Shown here: one piece after another, positions 44,007-52,113 of the stretch | Layout of the letters: each line of letters starts with the position of its first letter | How positions within the stretch are numbered: the first letter of the stretch is position 1 | NCBI RefSeq assembly: GCF_030406775.1 | Contig: NZ_CP129119.1 | Coordinates: 2,204,001 to 2,268,000, forward strand | Reading direction: 5' to 3' | Origin: Sporosarcina trichiuri | Lineage (GTDB): Bacteria > Bacillota > Bacilli > Bacillales_A > Planococcaceae | Length of the DNA stretch: 64,000 nt | Notes under the pieces: generated by a model | Database searches by the model: none | Seen by the model: the letters and a program-made list of their open reading frames with translations, nothing else | Told to the model about the DNA's origin: nothing | Translations under genes and position numbers: made by a program

Positions 44007-45100
44007 TATTGGGCGGCTTCATAGGCGCCAAGCAGGCTGACCGCTTCTTCTGCAAGGGACGTATCGATCGCTTTATCGAAATCGATCTCCCCCTGGATCG
44101 CTCCGTTCGCCTTGTATGTCTCATATTGCTTTTTGATATCTTCGATGAACATCTTACCATCAGGGTCGAGACCGGTCACGAAGACTTTATCCCACAGGGC
44201 GGCATCTTTCAGGGCCGTATGCTTCACCATGATCTCGATGATCTCCTCTTCGTCCACCCCTTCGAAGAACGCATCGTTATAATCACGGACGCCTTTCAGA
44301 TAGGCTGCCATGAAACGGAGGGACAATTCCTCGTCTTCCATGAACTGCGGAGAGGCGAGGACCATCGCGATCTGGGATTCGGGTGCATAATCGGTCGTAT
44401 CGCCGAACCGCAGATGGAATCCGTTTTCGATTCCCTGCGCGATGAGCGGCTCGATGCTGAGCGCAGCATCCACCGTACCGGAATCGAGTGCCCCGAGCAT
44501 GGCGCTGAAATCTGCAATATGGACATACTCCACATCATCCTCCGTCAGTCCCGCATGCTTCAGCATCTCTTCATAAATATAGCCGTCTATCGAGTTTCGG
44601 GAGGAGACCGCAATCTTCTTCCCTTTGAAATCCGGGTAGTCCTGGATGACGTCTTTCATATGATTGCCGATGACGAATGAGAAATACGATTCGCCAGGCA
44701 TGTTATGTCCTTTGTCGGCAACGATCCGCACATCGATTCCCTGTGCGATTGCATTGAAGAATGACGCTGTCGAGACACCGCCCGCGATGGAGACTTCCCC
44801 TGCTGCGAGTGCCGGCAGCATGTCATCGCTGTTCGCGAAATCTGTGAATTCCACGTCGATATTGTAGTCATCGAAATACCCGCGTTCTTTCGCGATATAA
44901 AACCCTGCTCCGGAGGCGGCCCCGTCTTCGGCAATCAGTACTTTTGTCTTCTTGCTGAGCGGGCTGAGAGTTCCCTCTTCCGTCTGGTCAGCCGGTTTGG
45001 CTGCAGGCTTCTTTTCTTCCTCTTTTCCTGTACATCCCCCAAGGACAAGTGCAGCACCGAGCACGAGCGCGAGTCCCCCCGCTTTCATCCACTTCTTCAC
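44006..45100 (-). CDS. ABC transporter substrate-binding lipoprotein (SsuA/NMT1-like)
   Basis: A 364-residue lipoprotein with lipobox LVLGGC near residue 23 and the NMT1/SsuA-like binding-protein fold (KVLIAEDGAASGAGFYIAKERGYFDDYNIDVEF, ALAAGEVSIAGGVSTASFF). The family binds sulfonates, taurine, nitrate or thiamine precursors. It is the last gene of a permease-ATPase-binding-protein operon. The substrate cannot be read; aliphatic sulfonates or pyrimidine are candidates. Confidence 0.85.
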   Translation of the reverse strand: MKKWMKAGGLALVLGAALVLGGCTGKEEEKKPAAKPADQTEEGTLSPLSKKTKVLIAEDGAASGAGFYIAKERGYFDDYNIDVEFTDFANSDDMLPALAAGEVSIAGGVSTASFFNAIAQGIDVRIVADKGHNMPGESYFSFVIGNHMKDVIQDYPDFKGKKIAVSSRNSIDGYIYEEMLKHAGLTEDDVEYVHIADFSAMLGALDSGTVDAALSIEPLIAQGIENGFHLRFGDTTDYAPESQIAMVLASPQFMEDEELSLRFMAAYLKGVRDYNDAFFEGVDEEEIIEIMVKHTALKDAALWDKVFVTGLDPDGKMFIEDIKKQYETYKANGAIQGEIDFDKAIDTSLAEEAVSLLGAYEAAQ

Positions 45101-45115
45101 ACGCTTCCCCTTTCG

Positions 45116-45889
45116 TCACGTTCTCGTCTTCTGGACTTCCTGCTGCAAATGTTTCCAGATTTCTACGAACTGCCCGGCCAGCTCCGGGTCCTTCCGGATC
45201 TCTTCAATCTTCCTCGGCCGCGGCCGGTCGATACGGACTTCCTGGATGATCCGTCCCGGCTGGGCGCTCATCAGTAAAATCCGGTCACTCAGCATGAGTG
45301 CTTCGTCGATACTGTGCGTGATGAACAGCACTGTCTTTTTCGTTTCCGACCAGATGGACAGCAGTTCTTCCTGCAGGATGAATTTGTTCTGTTCATCGAG
45401 TGCTGCGAACGGTTCATCCATCAGCAGGATCTCCGGGTCATTGGCGAATGCGCGCGCGATACTGACCCGCTGCTTCATGCCGCCCGACAGCTCACTCGGA
45501 TACAGATGGGCGAATTTCGCCAGACCGGTCTTTTCCAGGTAATATGCTGTCTGTTCGGCAATCACTGGTTTCGGGGCTTTCCGCATCTCCAGTCCGAATG
45601 CCACATTATCTTTCACCGTCATCCACGGGAGGATCCCTTTCTCCTGGAATACCATGGACTGCAGCGGCCGTCCCGTCTGTTCGGAATGGATGGCGATTTC
45701 ACCTGCACTGTGTGTTTCCAGGCCGGCCAGTATACGGAGCAATGTCGTCTTACCACAGCCGCTCGGGCCGACGAGACAGACGAATTCCCCGTCTGCCACA
45801 TCCAGCGAAATATCCTGCAGCGCTGTCACACTCCCGTTCTTCTTCACAAACACTTTCGTCAAGTTGCGGATTTCAATTTTTGACTGCAT
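45116..45889 (-). CDS. ABC transporter ATP-binding protein (SsuB/TauB-like)
   Basis: A 257-residue ATPase with Walker A GPSGCGKTT, signature LSGGMKQRVSIARAFA, Walker B ILLMDEPFAALDE and a switch His in VLFITHSIDEAL. It energises the transporter formed with the permease 4 bp upstream and the binding lipoprotein 15 bp downstream. Confidence 0.92.
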   Translation of the reverse strand: MQSKIEIRNLTKVFVKKNGSVTALQDISLDVADGEFVCLVGPSGCGKTTLLRILAGLETHSAGEIAIHSEQTGRPLQSMVFQEKGILPWMTVKDNVAFGLEMRKAPKPVIAEQTAYYLEKTGLAKFAHLYPSELSGGMKQRVSIARAFANDPEILLMDEPFAALDEQNKFILQEELLSIWSETKKTVLFITHSIDEALMLSDRILLMSAQPGRIIQEVRIDRPRPRKIEEIRKDPELAGQFVEIWKHLQQEVQKTRT

Positions 45890-45893
45890 TCAG

Positions 45894-46712
45894 TCACCTC
45901 CAAGGCAGCAGTTTTTTCTGCAGGCCGCGCAGCAGCAGGGAAAAGACGTATCCGAAAAACGAAATCATGATGAGACCGACAAACATATTCTGCAGCAGGA
46001 ATGCTTTGTATGAGGTCCAGATCAGGTAGCCGATCCCGGACGTCGCGCCCATCATTTCAGCGGCGACGATTGTCAGCAAGGCGATCGCCTGCCCCATCTG
46101 GATCCCTTCGAGCATGACGGGAAGTGCGCCGGGCAGCGCAATTTTGAAGAAGAACTGTGATTTGCTGGCACCGTAATTGTCCGCGACATCCAGATAGATC
46201 TTGTCGATGCTGAGCACGCCTGCAGCCGTGTTGATGACAACAGGAAAGAAGACGCTGCCTGCAATCGTCACCACTTTCGAGACGTCTCCGATGCCGAACA
46301 GGATGATGATGATCGGCAGGAGGGCGAGCGTCGGTATCGGCATGAGTGCCATGACGAGCGGCGATACGAAGTGACGGACTGGTTTGTAGAGTCCCATCAG
46401 AAGGCCGATCAGAATACCGGGGATGACCCCTGCCAGGAATCCGAGGGCGATCCGGTACAGCGACACGCCGACATGTTCGGCGATCGCGCCGTTCATAAGC
46501 ATTTCCCAGAACGTCCCGAGAATCGCTGTTGGCGGCGGGAAGAACCGGATGTCGATCGCTCCTGTCCGTGACAGCACTTCCCACAGGGCGAGGAGAAATA
46601 CGGGCGACACCACAGTCAGGAGCTGCTGCCATCTCGCTTTTGCCTGCCGCCGCCTCCATTCGATGCGCTCGATCTGCACCGCGTCTTGTCTTGCGTCGAC
46701 TGGTTGAGTCAT
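45894..46712 (-). CDS. ABC transporter permease (SsuC/TauC-like)
   Basis: A 272-residue permease with about six membrane helices and the EAA loop (DNYGASKSQFFFKIALPGALPVMLEGIQMG). The ATG at 46712 (MTQPVDARQ) follows GAGGTG; the frame open to 46778 includes an unlikely Cys-rich extension. First gene of the three-gene operon. Confidence 0.9.
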   Translation of the reverse strand: MTQPVDARQDAVQIERIEWRRRQAKARWQQLLTVVSPVFLLALWEVLSRTGAIDIRFFPPPTAILGTFWEMLMNGAIAEHVGVSLYRIALGFLAGVIPGILIGLLMGLYKPVRHFVSPLVMALMPIPTLALLPIIIILFGIGDVSKVVTIAGSVFFPVVINTAAGVLSIDKIYLDVADNYGASKSQFFFKIALPGALPVMLEGIQMGQAIALLTIVAAEMMGATSGIGYLIWTSYKAFLLQNMFVGLIMISFFGYVFSLLLRGLQKKLLPWR

Positions 46713-46779
46713 GTTCACCACCTCACCGTACTCTATGCGTTCGCCTGTTCCGCAACATAGGCAGACGTGCAGGCACAAT

Positions 46780-46818
46780 AAAAAAAGCCCGCATCCGGTA
46801 TGTATGGATGCAGGCGTT
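46780..46818 (-). terminator. Terminator after the AI-2E-family gene
   Basis: On the minus strand GCCTGCATCC pairs with GGATGCGGGC, followed by TTTTTTT. Confidence 0.85.
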
Positions 46819-46820
46819 CT

Positions 46821-47900
46821 TCACACTGACTTCGTGGCCGTTTTCTTGATATCCTGTCTGGCTGCATAGATGTTTGCGACGATGACCTTCGCCACTGCGT
46901 ATACAGGCACCGCCAGAAGGATCCCCACAAATCCCGCCATATTCCCTGCTGCCAGGAGCAGCGTAATAACGGTGAGCGGATGGATATCAAGCGTTTTCCC
47001 CATAATATTCGGGGTAATGAAGTTGCTGTCGATCTGGTTGGCCGCCAGGGTGATGACCGCCACCCAGATGACCATTTTCGGGTCTTGTGTAAAGGCGATC
47101 AGGATCGCAGGCATTACAGCAATCCACGGGCCGAGGAATGGAATCAAGTTCATGAACAGCGTGAAAATCGCAATCAGCAGTGCATACTGGAGTCCGATGA
47201 TCCAATAACCGACCAGGATGATCGTCGCCAGGATGGCGCTGATCAGCAGCTGTCCCTGGATGTAGCTGCGGAGCACATGATCGATATCGTCGATCGTTTT
47301 CTTGATCCACTGACGGCGCTTGCCGTGGAAATACTTATAGATATTCGGCGCGAGTTTCTCATGGTCCTTCAGCATGAAGATGAAGAAGAACGGCACAAGG
47401 ACGAGCAGGACGATTGCCTGGACGAACGATTGCAGGAAGGAGATGAACCAACCGCCGAATTTCAGTAAATACGACTGCAATTTATCCGTTGCGCTGTTCA
47501 GCGAGTCTTTCACTTGCGGCGGCAGATCATCCTTCTGCTCAAGTGCCAGGTCCTTCAGATGGATGAGTTCCGCAGAAATCTTCGGGCCGTTGTCGATCAG
47601 GTTGTTCACCTGTTTGGCGATCGGCGGACCGATGAGTGCCGAGAAGGCATAGATGGCGCCTGCCAGCAGCACAAGGATGATGAGGATGCTTCCCCAGCGC
47701 GGCACTTTCCGCTTCTCGAGGAAGCGCTGGATGGGCTCCGTCATGTAATACAGGACTCCGCCTGCAATCAGCGGCAGGATGATCGCCTTTGCAATGATGC
47801 CGACCGGCGCGAAAATATAGTTGATTTCCAGGAAGAACTTGATGATGAGCAGTGCCAGCAAAATGGCGACCCCTGTCTGGAACCATAATTTCTTTGTCAC
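46821..47900 (-). CDS. AI-2E-family membrane transporter
   Basis: A 359-residue membrane protein of the AI-2E/UPF0118 family, with the conserved region FTLFMNLIPFLGPWIAVMPAI and a total of seven to eight helices. Members export autoinducer-2, exchange Na+/H+ or have unknown substrates; YrrI and YueF of Bacillus are relatives. It is a single gene closed by a terminator. No quorum-sensing gene is near, so the family name should not be read as a function. Confidence 0.9.
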   Translation of the reverse strand: MTKKLWFQTGVAILLALLIIKFFLEINYIFAPVGIIAKAIILPLIAGGVLYYMTEPIQRFLEKRKVPRWGSILIILVLLAGAIYAFSALIGPPIAKQVNNLIDNGPKISAELIHLKDLALEQKDDLPPQVKDSLNSATDKLQSYLLKFGGWFISFLQSFVQAIVLLVLVPFFFIFMLKDHEKLAPNIYKYFHGKRRQWIKKTIDDIDHVLRSYIQGQLLISAILATIILVGYWIIGLQYALLIAIFTLFMNLIPFLGPWIAVMPAILIAFTQDPKMVIWVAVITLAANQIDSNFITPNIMGKTLDIHPLTVITLLLAAGNMAGFVGILLAVPVYAVAKVIVANIYAARQDIKKTATKSV

Positions 47901-47978
47901 ACGGCAGCCTCCTTTCTTCCATTTATTCCGTTGAATTGTTTCTAGTATACGAGTTTCCCTGCCCTCTGTCGAACACGA

Positions 47979-48019
47979 ACGAAAAAAATCCCCGTCTCTC
48001 GGCTGAGAGCGGGAATTTT
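47979..48019 (-). terminator. Terminator after the DUF4956 gene
   Basis: On the minus strand AATTCCCGCTCTC pairs with GAGACGGGGATTT, followed by TTTTT. Confidence 0.82.
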
Positions 48020-48021
48020 GA

Positions 48022-48705
48022 TCAGTCGCGCATTTCCAGATAGGAAAGCGAAACTTTCAAGTTGGCGTTGCGTTCACGGATCGCATCGAGCAGCACCTGG
48101 TCTTTCGTGTCCGTTTTGCTGCGGATGGCAAACGTGTAAAGGATCATCGTGCCGAGGTTGGTTGTCTCGACTTGGCGCAGCTGGTAGAAATCGGTTTTTT
48201 CATCCAGAATATCATCGAGAAGATTTTCGTGATTCAAGTTCTCAGGAACCGTCACTTTCAGCAGCTGCGTATCCTTCCCTTTCCCGTAATCCACTTTGTA
48301 GATGAAGTAGAAGACCAGGCAGGAGAACACGGTCAGCACGATGGCCAGCTGGAATTGGAACAGACCAGCTGTCATCCCGACACAAAGGCCGAAGAAAATA
48401 TAGGCGATGTCTTTCGCATTGGTCACAGCACTCCGGAACCGGATGAGCGAGAAGACGGCGAACAGCCCGAATGCGACCCCCGCGTTGCCGCTGACGACAT
48501 TCATGACGACCGATACGACGACACTCATCATGATGATCGTATGGACGAATGCCTGAGAATAGCGTTCTCCTGTAAAGGTGATCTGGTAGATTTTCGTAAT
48601 GAGCAAACTGAGGACGAACGCCAGCGCCATAGCGGCCAGGCTCATCCAGAGGGTCGGCGCCCCTTCCACTCCATTAGACGTAAACAAGCTCGTGATCTGA
48701 TCCAT
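48022..48705 (-). CDS. DUF4956 membrane protein
   Basis: A 227-residue protein with about four membrane helices (about 20-120), including NVVSGNAGVAFGLFAVFSLIRFRSAVTNAKDIAYIFFGL, and a cytoplasmic C-terminal domain. DUF4956 genes are usually paired with a VTC-type polyphosphate polymerase gene, as here, where the VTC gene overlaps its start. The ATG at 48705 has GGGGGAA eight bases before it; the frame is open to 48774 through the VTC tail. Confidence 0.85.
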   Translation of the reverse strand: MDQITSLFTSNGVEGAPTLWMSLAAMALAFVLSLLITKIYQITFTGERYSQAFVHTIIMMSVVVSVVMNVVSGNAGVAFGLFAVFSLIRFRSAVTNAKDIAYIFFGLCVGMTAGLFQFQLAIVLTVFSCLVFYFIYKVDYGKGKDTQLLKVTVPENLNHENLLDDILDEKTDFYQLRQVETTNLGTMILYTFAIRSKTDTKDQVLLDAIRERNANLKVSLSYLEMRD

Positions 48706-49483
48706 CTTCGATTCCCCCAATTGTTGGTTCTTCCAGTTGTTTTGGTTCCAGTAATCCGCTTTGCGGAAGGACATCCCCGCTCAGCAGTTCCATGCTTGTG
48801 CAGAACTTCGAGGCACTGCGCTGCTCGCAGTTCAGCGATTGCAGCACTCGCGCCAGCCAGAGCGGCACGGCGTGATCCACCTTCACTTCAAGCACGACAA
48901 GATCCGGATCGATGAAGTGCTCACCGTATGGACCGTGCTCGATATGCAGGTCACCTTATCTGCATTTCAAGTCGAAATCGAACGTGATCCGCAGTTCCGG
49001 ATCAGTGACGCCATGCAGCGCATGCCGGCTGTAGCTGACGACCATCTCAGGCTTCAGGTTGTAATAGTTCTTGAAATAATCGATCTCCTTCATGACCTGC
49101 CGATTCGACGTCTCATAATCGGACAGATCCGTCTTGCCTTCGTCCGACAAATACCGGTAGGCCTCTTTCAGCGGCAGGAGCATGCGTCGCTTGTTGACGA
49201 CTTTCTTATGCTTCTGCTTCACCTCGAAGAACGCTGTACTGTTCAGGTCGGCATCGTCATAGACGCGCAGCCGGAGTTTCTGCCGGTACTTCAGCTTGTT
49301 CTTTGTTTCAAAGTAGATCGTCTTGTCCGGACTGTCGAAGTACAGGCTTGTGACGGAATACTTCCCCTCCACCCCATTCTTGTCGTTCCGCATCCTCGGA
49401 CCGATCTGGTCAACCAATTGCTCGTATTGGCGGCGTGTGATCAAATATTTCTGTTCTTTCCTGCAAAAGATCTCAATCGCCAT
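48674..49483 (-). pseudogene. VTC-domain (polyphosphate polymerase-like) gene split by an in-frame TAA
   Basis: One continuous frame of 270 codons with a single internal TAA at 48956-48958. Before it lie 175 residues of a VTC domain (RKEQKYLITRRQYEQL, SLYFDSPD, KLRLRVYDDAD, FFEVKQKHKKVVNKRR), ending FDFDLKCR; after it, in the same frame, GDLHIEHGPYGEHFIDPD and VVLEVKVDHAVPLWLARVL continue the domain normally. VTC domains make polyphosphate from ATP. The stop removes the C-terminal part of the tunnel with its EVK motif. Both halves keep normal sequence, so the event is recent or a base error. Confidence 0.88.
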
Positions 49484-49638
49484 GGGTCTCCCTCTCTTTC
49501 CTGGTCTATTTCCTTGTGATGACTACTTTACAGCGGGAAAATGGGAAAACACTGTCGAATTGATTAGAAAACAATGAGAAATAAAAGGCGGCCTCCCAGG
49601 AGGAGGGGTAGACGGAGGCTGGGATGAGCGGTGGGATG
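49484..49638. other. Upstream region of the VTC gene before repeat locus C
   Basis: No gene is supported. The region holds the VTC ribosome site and probably its promoter. Confidence 0.35.
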
Positions 49639-49800
49639 AGGTTTATGAGCGGAATATGAGATTTATGATCACTTTCTGTGGTTTATGAGCGGAAATCTGT
49701 TTTTATGATCACTTTCCGCGGTTTATGAGCGGAAATCCGTTTTTATGATCCCTTTTCAGGTTTTATGAGCAGAATCCCTGTTTTATGATCACTTTCCACT
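49639..49800 (+). repeat. Phased 20-bp repeat array, locus C
   Basis: Eight units begin at 49641, 49661, 49681, 49701, 49721, 49741, 49761 and 49781, an exact 20-bp period. Odd units read TTTATGAGC followed by GGAA or AGAA; even units read TTTATGATC followed mostly by ACTTT. This is the cleanest example of the strict GAGC/GATC alternation, a 40-bp composite repeat. A weaker GATGAGCGG stretch precedes it at 49624. Confidence 0.93.
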
Positions 49801-49868
49801 TTTCCGGGCGAGATCCCCGCGCGCCCAGCGCTGAAAATCCGTCGCTGAACGGCTGCCCTCCGATACCT

Positions 49869-49894
49869 GTTTGACTCATCTCAGAAGAGGGAAT
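49869..49894 (+). promoter_or_regulatory. Sigma-B promoter for the 58-residue gene
   Basis: GTTTGA (49869-49874) and GGGAAT (49889-49894) with a 14-bp spacer, 37 bp before the start codon. Confidence 0.78.
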
Positions 49895-49930
49895 GGAACG
49901 GATACACTTGAAAAGAGGAGGCAGTTCACG

Positions 49931-50107
49931 ATGAAGAAGACATTGGCACTGACAGCACTTGGTCTTGGCGCCGCCTATTTGATGCGCAACAAAGACGCAC
50001 GGGACAAACTTTCCAAGCAGTTCGATGAATTCTCCAACACACCGATGCGCGGGGATAAGAAGAAAGATGCCCGGCCATCACAGACCGCAGCGACTGCTAA
50101 TAAGTGA
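49931..50107 (+). CDS. Small stress protein with N-terminal membrane helix
   Basis: A 58-residue protein with a short hydrophobic N-terminus (KKTLALTALGLGAAYLM) and a charged tail (NKDARDKLSKQFDEF). The ATG at 49931 follows GAGGAGG; a longer frame from 49871 would cover the sigma-B promoter and is rejected. I do not recognise a family. The sigma-B promoter and terminator show a compact single-gene stress unit. Confidence 0.7.
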   Translation: MKKTLALTALGLGAAYLMRNKDARDKLSKQFDEFSNTPMRGDKKKDARPSQTAATANK

Positions 50108-50147
50108 AAAAAACCGCTTTCCGGTCTGCCGGAAGCGGTTTTTCTTT
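50106..50147. terminator. Terminator after the small stress gene
   Basis: AACCGCTTTCCGG and CCGGAAGCGGTT arms with A- and T-runs on the flanks. Confidence 0.88.
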
Positions 50148-50232
50148 ACGGAATCATAGGTTCCACTCTATCTATGGGAGAGCCGGTGTGACGGAATGCA
50201 GCCGGCAGACCCGTGAAAGAACCGGCTGGAGT

Positions 50233-50640
50233 TCAGGCCAGCCGGTCTTCGAATCCTAATATCGGGATACGGTCTTCTGCCAATTGTACGTCCTCCACTG
50301 ACATTTCAATCATAAAGGTACCAGAGCCATATGGCTGCACGGCCACCTTTTTGGCAGCGAAGGGATTATGGGTCACCAGCTTCAGGAGGCCTGTCCGGCT
50401 GTCGATCCCTTCCACTGCAAATCGATGGCCTTTCACCAGGGCATATGGGATGATTTCATAGGCATCCTCCAATTCGCTGATTGTGACCGGACGGACAAAG
50501 GAGGCAGAAGTCCCGTCCATCGCCGAAAAGCCGTTCCCCAATTGGGCCTCGTCCGTGGATGTCAGATAAATCTGTCGGTTCCTGGAACTGATTTCATACT
50601 CATTCCCTTTCCAGCACGCAAATCTTCCTCTTCGAAACAT
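50233..50640 (-). CDS. Hypothetical protein
   Basis: A 135-residue protein starting MFRRGRFACWKGNEYEISSR at an ATG with GGAGGTGATGGC before it. It has no signal peptide or membrane helix, and looks like a small beta-rich fold (IYLTSTDEAQLGNGF, GLLKLVTHNPFAAKKVAVQP). A longer frame is open to 50928, but without a ribosome site. I do not recognise the family. It is divergent from the CsbD gene. Confidence 0.65.
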   Translation of the reverse strand: MFRRGRFACWKGNEYEISSRNRQIYLTSTDEAQLGNGFSAMDGTSASFVRPVTISELEDAYEIIPYALVKGHRFAVEGIDSRTGLLKLVTHNPFAAKKVAVQPYGSGTFMIEMSVEDVQLAEDRIPILGFEDRLA

Positions 50641-50801
50641 GCCATCACCTCCGAGTCGTGAAGTTCTGCATCTATCTTCCAGTATATAAGTAATCCAGCA
50701 ATTCCGATAGATAGGATTCGCCCTATATTGTGGGTGAGGGTGAAGACTTACAAACACACTAGCCGCCTGGTAGATAGTAACTATACCCTTTTTCGCTTGT
50801 A

Positions 50802-50827
50802 GTTTAACTCGGCACCACGAAGGGTAT
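50802..50827 (+). promoter_or_regulatory. Sigma-B promoter of the CsbD gene
   Basis: GTTTAA (50802-50807) and GGGTAT (50822-50827) with a 14-bp spacer, matching the consensus exactly. Confidence 0.9.
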
Positions 50828-50861
50828 GAAATGACTATTACACATCGAGGAGGTTTTTTGA

Positions 50862-51050
50862 ATGAGCAACGACAACGGGTTTTCAGATAAGGTAAAAGGT
50901 GCTGTGAACAAAGTGAAAGGCGAAGCAAAAGACCAGTACGGCAATGCGACGGATGATATCAGCAAACAGGCTGAAGGGAAGTACGACAAAATGAAAGGCG
51001 AGGTACAGGAGCAGGTCGGCGAGCACAAAGACGATCGTGATCGCCGCTGA
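50862..51050 (+). CDS. CsbD-family general stress protein
   Basis: A 62-residue hydrophilic protein (SDKVKGAVNKVKGEAKDQYG and KYDKMKGEVQEQVGE) that matches the CsbD family, a sigma-B-controlled stress group of unknown biochemistry. A consensus sigma-B promoter lies upstream, a GAGGAGG site before the ATG, and a terminator behind. Confidence 0.93.
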   Translation: MSNDNGFSDKVKGAVNKVKGEAKDQYGNATDDISKQAEGKYDKMKGEVQEQVGEHKDDRDRR

Positions 51051-51063
51051 TACCTGCTGATAA

Positions 51064-51105
51064 GCAGCCGGAACAGCTGAATGACCAGCTGTTCCGGCTA
51101 TTTTT
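51064..51105 (+). terminator. Terminator after csbD
   Basis: AGCCGGAACAGCTG (51066-51079) pairs with CAGCTGTTCCGGCT (51086-51099), followed by ATTTTTA. Confidence 0.9.
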
Positions 51106-51140
51106 ATTGCAAAAAAACCGGTCAGCCTACAACTGGTTTC

Positions 51141-51647
51141 TTACAGCTTATTTGTGTTGATGCGGGGATACCGCCCGGCATTCTCTTCAGCTTCCACATC
51201 CTCACTTGCGTTCTCAAGCGGGATGCCGCTGTCCGTCATCTCGCCCTCACTGTCAAACGGTGTCGGTGCGGATGTTCCGCCGCGCGTGCCTGCCGGATCA
51301 TGATGGGTCGGTGCGTCCGGATCATCCATGACGAACAATGCCACACCGCCGTCCTTGACTTCATTATAGAACGCCTGCGTCTGCTGCTCATTGAAGCCGA
51401 GCTGATCGAATGCCTCTTTGGCAGGCTCCTGGTCGGTGAATAGGAACTTCATGCGCGCCAGCCAGCCGTCCTGCTCCCTTGTCGGCAGCACGATGTCAGT
51501 CTGATCTTCAAGCATGCGGTCATTGTCTTCCGTATTGGACACAGCGAAGATTTCGTCTTTCGTATAGCCGAGCGACTTCAATTCCGTGATTTTTGCCAGC
51601 ACCGCGTCAATGGAGTGGTAGGTGCCTGCGTATCGTTTCTGCTTCAT
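51141..51647 (-). CDS. General stress protein of the YflT / 17M family
   Basis: A 168-residue soluble protein. The first 110 residues follow the general stress protein 17M pattern (AKITELKSLGYTKDEIFAVSN, AFDQLGFNEQQTQAFYNEVKDGGVALFVMDD); the rest is an acidic, probably unstructured tail. Sigma-B control is likely from its promoter. It runs divergently from the DUF3243 operon. Confidence 0.82.
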   Translation of the reverse strand: MKQKRYAGTYHSIDAVLAKITELKSLGYTKDEIFAVSNTEDNDRMLEDQTDIVLPTREQDGWLARMKFLFTDQEPAKEAFDQLGFNEQQTQAFYNEVKDGGVALFVMDDPDAPTHHDPAGTRGGTSAPTPFDSEGEMTDSGIPLENASEDVEAEENAGRYPRINTNKL

Positions 51648-51685
51648 CGGGTTTCACGTCCTCCCTTACCATAATTACAGTATCT

Positions 51686-51712
51686 ATTCCCCATTCCTTC
51701 CCGTTTAGAAAC
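51686..51712 (-). promoter_or_regulatory. Probable sigma-B promoter of the YflT-like gene
   Basis: On the minus strand GTTTCT (51707-51712) and GGGAAT (51686-51691), spacer 15 bp; the -35 deviates from consensus in its last two bases. Confidence 0.65.
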
Positions 51713-51726
51713 CCATGGCCGGTCAG

Positions 51727-51751
51727 GTTTAATATTTCCGGAAAGGTGAAT
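51727..51751 (+). promoter_or_regulatory. Possible sigma-B promoter of the DUF3243 operon
   Basis: GTTTAA (51727-51732) and GTGAAT (51746-51751) with a 13-bp spacer; the -10 deviates from GGGWAW. It is back to back with the minus-strand promoter at 51686-51712. Confidence 0.55.
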
Positions 51752-51786
51752 ACTGTCTATACTACGAAAAAGGAGTGAACGCTTGA

Positions 51787-52092
51787 ATGGACGTTAAAGG
51801 CAAAGTCGAGGGCGAGCTGCAGAACATGGACAGTGAGAAGAAAGAGGATATCCTTGAGAACTTCGGTAAATTCAAGTCCTACTTGGCAGACCAGGTCGCT
51901 AAAGGGGAAAAGCTCGGGCTCAGTGACAATCAGCTGACGAAAGCGACTGAATTCGTTGCCAGCTACCTTGCGAAGCACGAAGAACCGAAAAACCGTGAAC
52001 AGTACGTGCTCCAGGAGCTCTGGAAGGTGGGCGACAAAGACGAACAGAAAGCACTGTCCAGCCTGCTCTTGAAACTTGTCAAAGCGGAGTAA
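51787..52092 (+). CDS. DUF3243-domain protein
   Basis: A 101-residue helical protein with the DUF3243 pattern (LENFGKFKSYLADQVAKGEKLGLSDNQL...ASYLAKHEEPKNREQYVLQELWKVGDKDEQKALSSLLLKLV). Bacillus members are about 85 residues, so this one has a short N-terminal extension. A small acidic gene follows after 21 bp. Function is unknown; stress control is inferred from the promoter. Confidence 0.85.
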   Translation: MDVKGKVEGELQNMDSEKKEDILENFGKFKSYLADQVAKGEKLGLSDNQLTKATEFVASYLAKHEEPKNREQYVLQELWKVGDKDEQKALSSLLLKLVKAE

Positions 52093-52113
52093 CTCCTAAA
52101 GGAGGAACCAGAT

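Noticed and set aside
49639..49800. CRISPR array
   Set aside because: Repeats are only about 10-14 bp with 6-10-bp variable parts, far too short, and no cas genes are present.
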